Positions 63,201-64,000 of a stretch of 64,000 nt of DNA are shown piece by piece (position 1 is the stretch's first letter; each line of letters begins with the position of its first letter). Under the pieces are notes generated by a model. The model did no database searches, had not been told where the DNA came from, and saw nothing but the letters and a program-made list of their open reading frames with translations. This DNA is from Apostichopus japonicus (taxonomy: Eukaryota; Echinodermata; Holothuroidea; Aspidochirotida; Stichopodidae): positions 1,875,984 through 1,939,983 of the forward strand of contig NC_092564.1 in assembly GCF_037975245.1 (NCBI RefSeq), given 5' to 3'. A program made the translations under genes and the position numbers.

Positions 63201-63214
63201 ACATATGATGAGAT
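14991..63214 (+). CDS. ESYT2: Extended synaptotagmin (ESYT2/3-like), 21 exons, 3' end outside window
   Basis: Extended synaptotagmins anchor in the ER and tether it to the plasma membrane, moving glycerolipids through the SMP domain. Twenty-one exons join with no phase conflict into 728 codons plus two bases. Residues 31-63 form a hydrophobic membrane hairpin; about 105-295 are the SMP domain (FPDIERAEWLN, GDCEIDLSV, LVLPNRIAVPL); about 300-425 are C2A with GKSDPYA and LFDEDRSDKDDPLG, so its Ca-binding Asp are present. About 445-570 are C2B, where SPY replaces DPY and loop 3 is only FDGKKDIAIG, so Ca binding is doubtful, as in ESYT2. A Ser/Thr/Pro-rich linker follows, then C2C (PPDPYVRIYLLPD, basic SKSGKRK) cut by the window. 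Three C2 domains fit ESYT2/3, not five-C2 ESYT1. The start has A at -3 and G at +4. Confidence 0.93.
15288..21466 (+). other. ESYT introns 1 and 2, no other gene seen
   Basis: AT-rich intron DNA around the tiny exon 2. A hairpin (AAACTGTTTCTA paired with TAGAAATAGTTT, one mismatch) lies at 16530-16555. Poly-G tracts occur at about 18749 and 19703-19717 and a poly-C/T tract at 20077-20094. Words such as TACTGTA and CTGTAC are frequent. No recognisable transposon or RNA gene. Confidence 0.5.
16215..16256 (+). CDS. ESYT2: ESYT exon 2
   Basis: Fourteen codons, VYFPDIERAEWLNK, the conserved lead-in to the SMP domain. Acceptor ATTCTAG, donor AAG|GTAATA, phase 0. Confidence 0.92.
21467..21604 (+). 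CDS. ESYT2: ESYT exon 3 (SMP)
   Basis: Forty-six codons beginning IVKQMWPYVEGYVVEML and ending FEKISLGRY. Acceptor GAGTACAG, donor TAT|GTAAGT, phase 0. Confidence 0.92.
21605..22499 (+). other. ESYT intron 3, 5' part
   Basis: No gene is seen. G tracts lie at 21842-21851 and 22481-22497. Confidence 0.5.
22500..22903 (-). mobile_element. tRNA-derived SINE with conserved central core
   Basis: On the minus strand the element starts near 22903 with AGGGCGTTGTGGTCAAGTGG (box A-like TGGTCAAGTGG) and has box B-like GGTTCAAGCCC about 40 bp on. The body contains TTGGGCAAGGCGCTTTATC and GTATAAATGGGGAC, a core shared by many marine animal SINEs. The 3' limit is uncertain. It lies antisense in ESYT intron 3. 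Confidence 0.75.
23930..25391 (+). mobile_element. Decayed non-LTR retrotransposon (CR1/L2-like), RT remnant
   Basis: Frameshifted and stop-filled pieces in order resemble a LINE reverse transcriptase: PIFKKGDPLRVENYRPIS near 23970, HSILIHKLSHFGVCGIPLK near 24240, the diagnostic GVPQGSIFGPL near 24375, then LGVVIDKHW near 24690 and NIFWGNAY near 24850. The 3' end has GAAATTGAAAACGAAACTGA near 25373. It is a dead, 5'-truncated copy in ESYT intron 3. Confidence 0.8.
25514..25590 (+). CDS. ESYT2: ESYT exon 4 (SMP)
   Basis: It encodes PPRIGGVKVYTDHIGRDE and ends MDLEI plus two bases. Acceptor TCTTCAG, donor TT|GTAAGA. Confidence 0.92.
25957..27092. mobile_element. Non-autonomous hAT-like DNA transposon
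   Basis: The 15-bp terminal inverted repeat CAGGGTGGGAATTTT at 25957 is mirrored exactly by AAAATTCCCACCCTG ending at 27092. The flanks are the 8-bp direct repeat GATGCAAT at 25949-25956 and 27093-27100. CA ends and 8-bp duplications are typical of hAT. GCTTACCAA-type words recur inside near the right end. No transposase is visible, and the short frames inside (26001-26279, 26917-27267) match nothing known. Confidence 0.88.
27336..27530. repeat. 98-bp tandem duplication
   Basis: ATCATTATTCAGCC at 27336 recurs at 27434, followed in both by TAGTACAGTTAATGC and GCTAGTAGCAGA. It lies in ESYT intron 4, ending about 60 bp before exon 5. Confidence 0.85.
27589..27664 (+). CDS. ESYT2: ESYT exon 5 (SMP)
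   Basis: One base completes a Phe codon, then YAGDCEIDLSVKAIKRV to KDVQ. Acceptor GACACAG, donor CAG|GTAAGG, phase 0. Confidence 0.93.
27864..27953 (+). CDS. ESYT2: ESYT exon 6 (SMP)
   Basis: Thirty codons, LHGVMRVEMRPLVPKIPLVG to FLKRP. Acceptor CTTGACAG, donor CCA|GTAAGT, phase 0. Confidence 0.93.
28482..28707. mobile_element. Foldback MITE
   Basis: Arms of about 75 bp are inverted: AATTTCCGGGTATCACATGA near 28520 mirrors TCATTTGATACCCGGAAATT near 28651, and the outer AGCTCTCGC mirrors GCGAGGGCT. The middle is about 70 bp. No clear target duplication can be defined. It lies in ESYT intron 6. Confidence 0.75.
28814..28869 (+). CDS. ESYT2: ESYT exon 7 (SMP)
   Basis: It encodes ALDFNLTNLANVFDVPGL plus two bases. 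Acceptor TTAACAG, donor AG|GTAAGA. Confidence 0.92.
28870..29799 (+). other. ESYT intron 7, 5' part
   Basis: No gene or clear element. A G-rich tract lies at 29332-29351. Confidence 0.5.
29800..31260. repeat. 33-bp tandem array (about 43 copies)
   Basis: Units of 33 bp, with some 32- and 38-bp variants, carry AGCCCCCTATATACTGCACC followed by a GTATAC-type palindrome. Because 33 is a multiple of 3, long open frames exist on both strands, for example an 11-residue repeat SVAPYILHPVY on plus. They are not genes. Units from 30480 on are more uniform than the left part. The array stops 29 bp before exon 8. Confidence 0.95.
31290..31410 (+). CDS. ESYT2: ESYT exon 8 (SMP end)
   Basis: It completes a Ser codon, then DLLHAVIEDQLALFLVLPNR to LKNPMPS. 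Acceptor TTTCCAG begins 40 bp after the end of a 1.46 kb tandem array. Donor TCG|GTAAAA, phase 0. Confidence 0.93.
31411..31957 (+). other. ESYT intron 8
   Basis: No gene seen. T tracts lie at 31765-31777 and 31852-31860. Confidence 0.5.
31958..32057 (+). CDS. ESYT2: ESYT exon 9 (C2A)
   Basis: It encodes GVLHISVLEAKNLVRKD to KGKSDPYAVVS plus one base. Acceptor CTCTTAG, donor TCAG|GTTAGT. Confidence 0.92.
32075..32530. repeat. AT-rich tandem array (AAATACAAATAAATTAC type)
   Basis: Variants of AAATACAAATAAATTACAA and GATACAAATAAATTGC fill about 450 bp, with a higher-order period (32099-32160 resembles 32262-32325). It starts 17 bp after the exon 9 donor and ends in a poly-C tract at 32524-32534. 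Minus-strand frames rich in Tyr/Cys/Phe are artefacts. Confidence 0.9.
33107..34061. repeat. 383-bp tandem duplication with a gap difference
   Basis: GAGTGAGCATGATATCAGTA occurs at 33107 and 33490, and both copies run to AGACTTTGCTGAGAGTAAAC. Copy 2 has about 200 bp (33779-33983) absent from copy 1. Copy 2 abuts the DIRS end fragment at 34062. Confidence 0.88.
34062..34245 (+). mobile_element. Decayed DIRS left-end fragment
   Basis: ATTTACTTCGCTCCTC at 34062 equals the left terminus of the DIRS element at 42022 and similarity continues through TTACCTGTCTCC, CTCATTCTACC and CCCTCTATGACCGGACCCC. Many substitutions show it is older than the full copy. No internal DIRS sequence follows, so it is a solo or truncated end in ESYT intron 9. 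Confidence 0.85.
34246..34829 (+). other. ESYT intron 9, 3' part
   Basis: AT-rich intron with nothing recognisable. Confidence 0.45.
34830..34900 (+). CDS. ESYT2: ESYT exon 10 (C2A)
   Basis: It completes a Val codon, then GQQTFKTKVIDNTISPTWN to HFE. Acceptor TTTCACAG, donor GAG|GTATTT, phase 0. Confidence 0.92.
34901..36600 (+). other. ESYT introns 10 and 11
   Basis: No gene other than exon 11. A G-rich tract (GGGAGGGGAGGGAGGGGGGG) is at about 35370-35390. Confidence 0.5.
35692..35777 (+). CDS. ESYT2: ESYT exon 11 (C2A, Ca loop 3)
   Basis: It encodes AIVFEVFGQSIDVDLFDED then RSDKDDPLG plus two bases. The Asp-rich loop is the Ca-binding loop. Acceptor CTACACAG, donor AG|GTAAGC. Confidence 0.92.
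36601..36649 (+). CDS. ESYT2: ESYT exon 12 (C2A)
   Basis: A 49-bp exon: one base completes a Ser codon, then LSLDIFHLSKLGQLDS. It was placed because it bridges exons 11 and 13 in phase and matches the C2 beta-7/8 region. Acceptor TTCTCTAG, donor TCG|GTGAGA. Confidence 0.88.
36650..39047 (+). other. ESYT intron 12
   Basis: No gene is seen. A run of about 17 G at 37313-37329 and another at 38226-38237 stand out. Confidence 0.5.
39048..39137 (+). CDS. ESYT2: ESYT exon 13 (C2A end)
   Basis: Thirty codons, WLPLEDIEHGDLHLHLNWQ to SDLMQ. Acceptor ATCTAG, donor CAG|GTAAAT at 39138, followed by an array of copies of this donor. Confidence 0.92.
39120..39280 (+). repeat. Tandem array of the exon 13 5' splice site
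   Basis: The last bases of exon 13 and its donor, CTCATGCAG|GTAAAT, are repeated downstream. Donor-type GT dinucleotides lie at 39138 (real), 39168, 39202, 39220, 39238, 39256 and 39274; the copy at 39184 has GA in place of GT. From 39184 the period is exactly 18 bp. Using 39168 would add 10 in-frame codons; later ones would shift frame and meet a TGA. Confidence 0.92.
39538..39895. mobile_element. Short hAT-like MITE
   Basis: This 358-bp element starts CAAGGGTGTAGGAACC and ends CCTTCCTACGCCACTG, an imperfect terminal inverted repeat with CA ends. It is bounded by ATTTAACT at 39530-39537 and 39896-39903, an 8-bp target duplication. Inside are G and C tracts and two copies of GCACCAAATTGCATCT. 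No coding frame. Confidence 0.85.
39904..40527 (+). other. ESYT intron 13, 3' part
   Basis: AT-rich DNA with no recognisable element. Confidence 0.45.
40528..40614 (+). CDS. ESYT2: ESYT exon 14 (C2B start)
   Basis: Twenty-nine codons, ESSVDECVTESPFSSAVLVV to SAKDLP. Acceptor AATCAG, donor CCG|GTAAGA, phase 0. The DIRS element lies in the next intron. Confidence 0.9.
40615..41987 (+). other. ESYT intron 14, 5' part
   Basis: No gene. A G tract lies at 41134-41141 and a purine-rich stretch at 41320-41470 makes an antisense frame that looks random. Confidence 0.45.
41988..42021. repeat. 28-bp repeat, left of DIRS insertion
   Basis: ACCAGTTTGTACGTAACC and GATAAGTACCA match the tandem units right of the DIRS element. 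The DIRS insertion split this repeat between ACCA and GTTT. Confidence 0.85.
42022..42171 (+). repeat. DIRS left inverted terminal repeat
   Basis: It starts ATTTACTTCGCTCCTC (16 bp unique tip) followed by GCTTACCTGTCTCC, which begins the shared inverted repeat. The first 46 bp are mirrored exactly at 47836-47881. Confidence 0.93.
42172..42755 (+). other. DIRS 5' leader
   Basis: Non-coding stretch between the left repeat and the ORF1 start, T-rich with CCCCCC tracts. A short frame at 42437-42724 has no recognisable content. Confidence 0.55.
42756..43931 (+). CDS. DIRS ORF1 (gag-like), 5' part to in-frame TGA
   Basis: It encodes 391 residues. The N-terminus is Cys-rich with repeated Cys-x-x-Cys pairs (CINCSMF, CPKCRSC, CLVC within the first 45 residues), suggesting zinc binding. 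A Glu/Arg-rich region follows, then Arg/Ser-rich tracts (RRRSRSRSREPDREP), and an acidic end. Gag-like ORF1 proteins of DIRS elements are thought to bind RNA or DNA and form particles; here the role is inferred from position. The frame ends at TGA 43929-43931, yet the same frame stays open to 44879, so this is one gene broken by a single stop. The TGA could derive from CGA by loss of a CpG, or could be read through. Confidence 0.8.
   Translation: MSRNPLKCINCSMFRPGRAWDEHDLCPKCRSCTRRDPCLVCIKFTPAQWQDIDLWLEGLRSKLQGRLDSIPSAIGAPEVPGITGDREEEGVVEREVEEESGQERAEGEKEVEREERERERIPLTAPATSGSVTARGKGRSKGKAPAKKRPPKQRHSSAGLETPSQSGPQLNRPTERGPPAVGGSGPKERATEGTRRRSRSRSREPDREPERRVPTEIPARESRERESSRRPRRERSGSHTRSPRRRERKRYSPISDESSDSSDDGYRRSKRKRRSMRRRQEEEPAWLSKLTGLLRPLLEQRTSTVADVAPGPTSPVSTMAPQPAPDPDALDCRASVNLSGLEDEGEPIDPDPLDYDPMEDSFGHNYEPEEAPVTGGALPQELITRAADIFR
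43932..44879 (+). CDS. DIRS ORF1 (gag-like), 3' part
   Basis: The same reading frame continues after the TGA for 315 codons to the TAG at 44877-44879; the first internal ATG is at 43989 (296 aa). It includes an alpha-helical-looking middle (LLLLLGPLVRLAYDQFARV) and a C-terminal Arg/Gly/Ser-rich tail (RGALRGRSRGAAFRPTRP) typical of nucleic-acid-binding tails. The last 44 bp overlap the RT frame. Alone it would lack the Cys-rich N-terminus. Confidence 0.75.
   Translation, partial: HLGFEEPETQPQKAGRVSKLTATGEASYKPKTTIPVDATCYDRFEAIANKTKWTAFPARADRAVRVPDEAWKDLFRCPTIPQEAKERLKAEQGASSTHVFKTPDQRKLEELLVEVDMAARSGMKFASVLMLSAEVLMRHHQQLPEDSSQVSRDEAGQLLLLLGPLVRLAYDQFARVATRSVKARRQNIVSAIHWPSTEAKDRMLELPILGEDLFAGCFQKKLQEEVARRETLAKSEFRPPPTQRTRPFRPRESRAPRGTRAAPAKSMSRGALRGRSRGAAFRPTRPWAPRGGRGSTSTRRDSDRSSNRPAFAAQP
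44836..46941 (+). CDS. DIRS reverse transcriptase / RNase H / methyltransferase-like protein
   Basis: An uninterrupted 701-aa polyprotein. The RT domain spans about residues 80-330, with LNLKPLN, motif A TVDLRDAYLHI, ALPFGLATAP and the catalytic YLDD at 226-229. RNase H follows at about 385-510, with its acidic residues in TTDASLSGWG, NILEMM, IFTDNTT and MADAL. About 520-620 match the DIRS methyltransferase-like region (TIDLFATHKNN, DAMSLSWDHMDAYIFPP, APFWPRRPWF). It copies element RNA into DNA. Its start overlaps ORF1 by 44 bp in the +1 frame and its end overlaps the recombinase frame. MADALYRG has Tyr where related elements usually have Ser. Confidence 0.92.
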   Translation: MTAPPIDQRSPPSPRGAHLTAAIPPVGGRLTNFSQQWEFIGGDKWVLDTVKHGYKIEFSSSPPFGGGGRQTLTPTDPVKRLALEGEILALLAKQAITRVPEETGPLFRSSFFLTKKRDGTWRPILNLKPLNTKHIRPKHFRMETLNLILPLLRKGMWAATVDLRDAYLHILIHKEHRRFLAFRYAEQDYQFRALPFGLATAPRTFTRVAGAVVAYLRKRGVTLYVYLDDWLVVGNSLSEATNNVHKTLQTLQELGWIVNQKKSRLSPSQTIQFLGAILDFTTGVARPSEERVAAVKATTQQILAHRGSPTGTWLRALGLMASLVDIVRLCRLHMRPLQLHLLRSADPTDPDKTTLIYRSEEVTQHFRWWLDPNNWSSGVPFAIQLPMTSITTDASLSGWGAHWSNRTAWGTWSQTETSLHINILEMMAVKRALEAFNDHVQGTITTIFTDNTTVVAYINRQGGTRSERLCRLAWEVITAAEDSGTILRASHIAGKLNVMADALYRGHIDPNEWSLEQETCDRIFSIFGRPTIDLFATHKNNKLQTFCSRRFHPLAYHTDAMSLSWDHMDAYIFPPLCMIGQVLRKIRNSKGRFTLIAPFWPRRPWFAEIPQLLMDVPVSLPDKPHLLSQRQGTLSHPDIKGLQLVAWRLSGLPYDREAFQKQLPRWQPTLEGEQPQRLTIPVCGSSTNGADRDRYCCLLPL
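46830..47843 (+). CDS. DIRS tyrosine recombinase
   Basis: Integrase of the lambda/XerD-like fold that inserts the element by recombination instead of a DDE integrase. From the first likely ATG (46830) it is 337 aa; the open frame reaches back to 44943 and recognisable sequence (SSLRQRGFSEAAAAM) begins upstream of this ATG, so true translation may start earlier or by frameshift from the RT frame, which it overlaps by at least 112 bp. A SAM-like N-terminal core-binding segment (TYDSRLRKFDQWC) precedes the catalytic part: Arg in SARRRSCLHAL, His and Arg in RAHDVRG, and Trp/Tyr in AAWKTPTTFVACYL. All expected catalytic residues are present. The stop TAA (47841-47843) lies within the internal complementary region. 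Confidence 0.9.
   Translation: MAADARRGTTAATYDSRLRKFDQWCRPRQILLPAASVTQIAEFLLSLFGEGKQVSTIRNYRSAIAAIHQGFPDGSTLSNNPYIAQLIKGMANRRPQIRRLAPSWGLSAVLHALAGPPYEPMANASLAALTKKTLFLVAVASARRRSCLHALSTKQNHIRFEGHGVRMVPDPSFIAKNQTLTFLPGDIFIPEIKTMSSVAEDKRWCPVRALKWYLNKTEKLRQSTSLFIIPRPPYAAASKDTLSRWLVEIIRPFTSGTSRPRAHDVRGVAASTALFAGIPVEDILKAAAWKTPTTFVACYLTDTLHAEAAFGSAVMRGPVGNRSHPSGLPPSGSATRC
47836..47934 (+). repeat. DIRS internal complementary region (ICR)
   Basis: Bases 47836-47881 are the exact reverse complement of the first 46 bp of the element (42022-42067), and 47882-47934 of the last 53 bp (48516-48568). The junction GTAAAT|ATTCC is therefore the reverse complement of right end joined to left end. In the DIRS1 model this region templates completion of the terminal repeats and formation of a circular DNA. 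Confidence 0.95.
47935..48396 (+). other. DIRS 3' non-coding region
   Basis: Between the ICR and the right repeat no frame is convincing. It contains GGGAGG-type tracts and CCCCCCTTCCCGC. It may carry the 3' end of the transcript. Confidence 0.5.
48397..48568 (+). repeat. DIRS right inverted terminal repeat
   Basis: It is inverted relative to the left repeat (GGTCATAGAGGGCGCACAG here mirrors CTGTGCGCCCTCTATGACC on the left). The outer 39 bp, ending AGTAAGTTTTGGAAT, are unique to this end. Confidence 0.93.
48569..48650. repeat. 28-bp tandem repeat, right of DIRS insertion
   Basis: About three copies of GTACGTAACCATGGATAAGT with ACCAGTTT spacers, continuing the unit found at 41988-42021. Confidence 0.85.
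48651..49215 (+). other. ESYT intron 14, after DIRS
   Basis: AT-rich, no gene. A weaker copy of the following repeat (TTTGAACTTGAACGGACTTA) occurs at about 49079. Confidence 0.45.
49076..49525. repeat. Diverged repeat with AAGTTTGAACTTGA..GGACTT motif
   Basis: Three related passages, near 49079, 49250 and 49478, share AAGTTTGAACTTGAYCGGACTT and a following GGAGTT; the last two also share GGTCAGGCACCTAC. Spacing is about 170-230 bp. It is probably an old duplicated transposon piece of unknown class. Confidence 0.6.
49526..50224 (+). other. ESYT intron 14, unique part
   Basis: No recognisable gene or repeat. Confidence 0.45.
50225..50960. repeat. Tandem array of hairpin-forming units
   Basis: About 24 units of 27-31 bp, with some longer variants. 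The core CCCCTCTCCATTAGAGGGG is an inverted repeat with a 7-bp stem and 5-base loop, followed by the palindrome AGATCT within GAAGATCTTAT. Many units read ATTAAAGGGG, which weakens one stem pair. No unique spacers separate units, so it is not a CRISPR array. Confidence 0.95.
50961..52351 (+). other. ESYT intron 14, 3' part
   Basis: AT-rich intron DNA with no recognisable element. Confidence 0.45.
52352..52426 (+). CDS. ESYT2: ESYT exon 15 (C2B)
   Basis: Twenty-five codons, IGRKASVMPSPYCKLSVGQT to WKSQ; Ser stands where Ca-binding C2 domains have Asp before Pro-Tyr. Acceptor TTTTACAG, donor CAG|GTAAAT, phase 0. Confidence 0.9.
52427..53998 (+). other. ESYT introns 15 and 16
   Basis: No gene apart from exon 16. 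The exon 15 donor GTAAAT is directly followed by further GTAAAT words (52433, 52445). Confidence 0.45.
53014..53100 (+). CDS. ESYT2: ESYT exon 16 (C2B)
   Basis: Twenty-nine codons, IQNANNAPVWEEMFHFFV to ALDIE. Acceptor TTTACAG, donor GAG|GTGAAA, phase 0. Confidence 0.92.
53999..54148 (+). CDS. ESYT2: ESYT exon 17 (C2B end)
   Basis: Fifty codons, VFDGKKDIAIGNLSVPIK to LILKLCLR. Acceptor TTATCAG, donor AGG|GTGAGT at 54149; the exon end and donor are repeated downstream. Confidence 0.92.
54129..54405 (+). repeat. Tandem duplication across the exon 17 5' splice site
   Basis: The exon 17 end AAACTCTGTCTCAGG plus its donor GTGAGT (54149) recurs at 54251 and 54353, a period of exactly 102 bp. A shorter copy CTCAGG|GTGAGT follows at 54394. 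The intervening intron piece GCATATTCAGTGTATAAAGC is repeated as well. There is no acceptor-like polypyrimidine-AG between copies. Confidence 0.92.
54640..55370. repeat. About 43-bp tandem array
   Basis: Roughly 17 copies of ACAGATGAAACAAGGTTAGG followed by TATTACATAACCATATAA. Units vary (AAGCTTAGC for AAGGTTAGG). A higher-order duplication is visible: about 54850-54960 resembles 55055-55150. Confidence 0.9.
55371..56299 (+). other. ESYT intron 17, 3' part
   Basis: No gene. GAGCTAGCCTAACATAACGA occurs twice (56019 and 56091) as a 72-bp tandem repeat. A G tract lies at 56194-56200. Confidence 0.5.
56300..56356 (+). CDS. ESYT2: ESYT exon 18 (linker)
   Basis: Nineteen codons, ALKPTTSIVATETDLKELL. 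Acceptor TCGACAG, donor CTG|GTATGG, phase 0. Confidence 0.85.
56603..56817 (+). CDS. ESYT2: ESYT exon 19 (low-complexity linker)
   Basis: It encodes a polar linker rich in Glu, Thr, Ser and Pro (SEEPSTDKTTETPPEKALIE; a run of four TCA codons; NSPPTPTGTELRKRV), probably disordered. It ends with two bases before GTTTGA, a weak donor. Confidence 0.82.
56818..58098 (+). other. ESYT intron 19, 5' part
   Basis: A 118-codon frame at 57748-58104 resembles no known family, lacks splice or homology support and is judged random. Otherwise nothing recognisable. Confidence 0.45.
58099..58250. repeat. GATGACATCA minisatellite
   Basis: Twelve or so units of 12-14 bp (GATGACATCATA or GATGACATCATTA). Ten contain TGACATCA, one base from the cAMP-response element TGACGTCA. 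Confidence 0.92.
58251..61340 (+). other. ESYT intron 19, 3' part
   Basis: AT-rich DNA without recognisable genes. A G tract lies at 61066-61078 and a T tract at 61192-61202. Frames at 58393-58863 and 60657-60938 show no known features. Confidence 0.45.
61341..61427 (+). CDS. ESYT2: ESYT exon 20 (C2C start)
   Basis: It completes a Ser codon, then DPSASGKIQLTLNFDEKKNQ to VTVHKA plus two bases. Acceptor TTATTCAG, donor CT|GTTAGT. A Harbinger-like MITE begins 47 bp after it. Confidence 0.9.
61475..62553. mobile_element. Non-autonomous PIF/Harbinger-like transposon
   Basis: It starts GACCGCGGTCACACATA and ends with the inverse TACGTGTGACCGGGGTC, a terminal inverted repeat with few mismatches. 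TTA flanks both sides (61472-61474 and 62554-62556), the 3-bp target duplication expected of Harbinger. Subterminal GGTCNGACCATNGT-type words recur at both ends. A minus-strand frame at 61617-62078 has no recognised domain. It begins 47 bp after ESYT exon 20. Confidence 0.82.
62557..63079 (+). other. ESYT intron 20, 3' part
   Basis: No recognisable feature. Confidence 0.45.
63080..63214 (+). CDS. ESYT2: ESYT exon 21 (C2C), last exon in window
   Basis: It completes a Leu codon, then GLPLEDAHHPPDPYVRIYLL and the basic SKSGKRK, to DATYDE plus two bases. Acceptor CTCTACAG, donor AT|GTGAGA at 63215. The rest of C2C is beyond 64000. Confidence 0.9.
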
Positions 63215-64000
63215 GTGAGAATCAAATATTTTTACACCCCCCCCCCCCAAAAAAAGAAACATGCCATATTAAGATCTGCAAGCAGAATTCAAACATATAA
63301 ATGTGGTATTACATGTTTGAAAGGGTTCATATAGGCCCCTTGACCTCGGGGCCCCTTGACCTTGGGGGCCCCTTGACCATATAGGCCCCTTGACCTTGGC
63401 CCAGGCATCATTTCTCTATTGGGTAATCCAGCAATGATTGTACCCACACGGTATCCTGCCCTACTAAATATGTTATGTAGGTATTTAGAAAAGTAATTTG
63501 ATTTGAATTGTAATATGTTCTCGTTTTCCTCTGTGTTTGTTCGCGGTCATTAGAAAACGTTTGCCCGGAAGAAGTCTCATACATTTATGTTACTGTGTTA
63601 AAAGTTGATAACATTGATTCGATTACTCAACAATGCTTACATGACAAGTGGCTCTATAACAGATATTTAATCAGGCAATCTAGCCCCCACCTCCTACCAC
63701 CCATCAACATTGATTATATCACCCCTGACCCCTCTCCCATCATCTCCACCCCCCCCCCTTACCATCAAGGCATGAACTGTGGATAAAGTTAAGTGTTGAT
63801 CCTGTTAGTGCTAATCTTCTTAGAATTATGGAATGTTCATCCCATTGACAGTTATGTTCAAAGTACGGACAACAAAACAATGAAAGTGCTAGTTTATGTC
63901 AGTATGGCTTTTTTCTTTAATATACCGGTATCTGTGCTTTGTCATCTCATTCAGTTCAATGTTACAGTAAACCCACGTCAGTGACCTCTAGACAGAGAAT
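63215..64000 (+). other. ESYT intron 21, to window end
   Basis: No further C2C exon is found. C tracts lie at 63235-63248 and 63750-63758. A short tandem repeat (ATAGGCCCCTTGACCT and variants) lies at 63330-63400. Confidence 0.5.

Overview
This is a 64 kb window of an animal nuclear genome. Genes are split by introns with GT..AG ends, the host DNA is AT-rich, and introns and spacers are packed with tandem repeats, MITEs, SINE and LINE remnants and a complete DIRS-type tyrosine-recombinase retrotransposon. Gene content and repeat style fit a marine invertebrate, perhaps a deuterostome such as an echinoderm. That placement is inference; no sequence here names a species.

Layout. (1) 1-1.3 kb: a duplicated block carrying a broken piece of EXOSC3 exon 1, split by a 594-bp MITE. 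(2) 2.6-7.1 kb, plus strand: a four-exon CTHRC1-like secreted collagen-repeat protein, complete (197 aa). (3) 7.1-9.9 kb: spacer between convergent genes with a TG-rich minisatellite. (4) 13.5-9.9 kb, minus strand: EXOSC3, the RNA exosome cap subunit Rrp40, complete in four exons (237 aa). Its first intron and exon hold the second copy of the duplicated block. (5) 15.0 kb to the window end, plus strand: an extended synaptotagmin (ESYT2/3-like). Twenty-one in-phase coding exons encode an ER membrane hairpin, the SMP lipid-transfer domain, C2A, C2B, a Ser/Thr/Pro-rich linker and the first part of C2C; the 3' end lies outside the window. EXOSC3 and ESYT are head to head, about 1.4 kb between start codons.

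The ESYT introns hold most of the mobile DNA: a CR1/L2-like LINE remnant, a tRNA-derived SINE, two hAT-like MITEs with 8-bp target duplications, a PIF/Harbinger-like MITE with a TTA duplication, a foldback MITE, and in intron 14 a 6.5 kb DIRS element (42022-48568). The DIRS element has inverted terminal repeats, an internal complementary region that equals its own end-to-end circle junction, and gag-like, RT/RNase H/methyltransferase and tyrosine-recombinase reading frames. The gag-like frame is broken by one in-frame TGA. A decayed DIRS end also sits in intron 9.

Most unusual pattern: at three exons (CTHRC1 exon 2, ESYT exons 13 and 17) the 5' splice site, with some of the exon end, has been tandemly duplicated into the following intron, giving rows of 3-7 further consensus-like donors. 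Several other tandem arrays and MITEs also lie within about 50 bp of exon edges.
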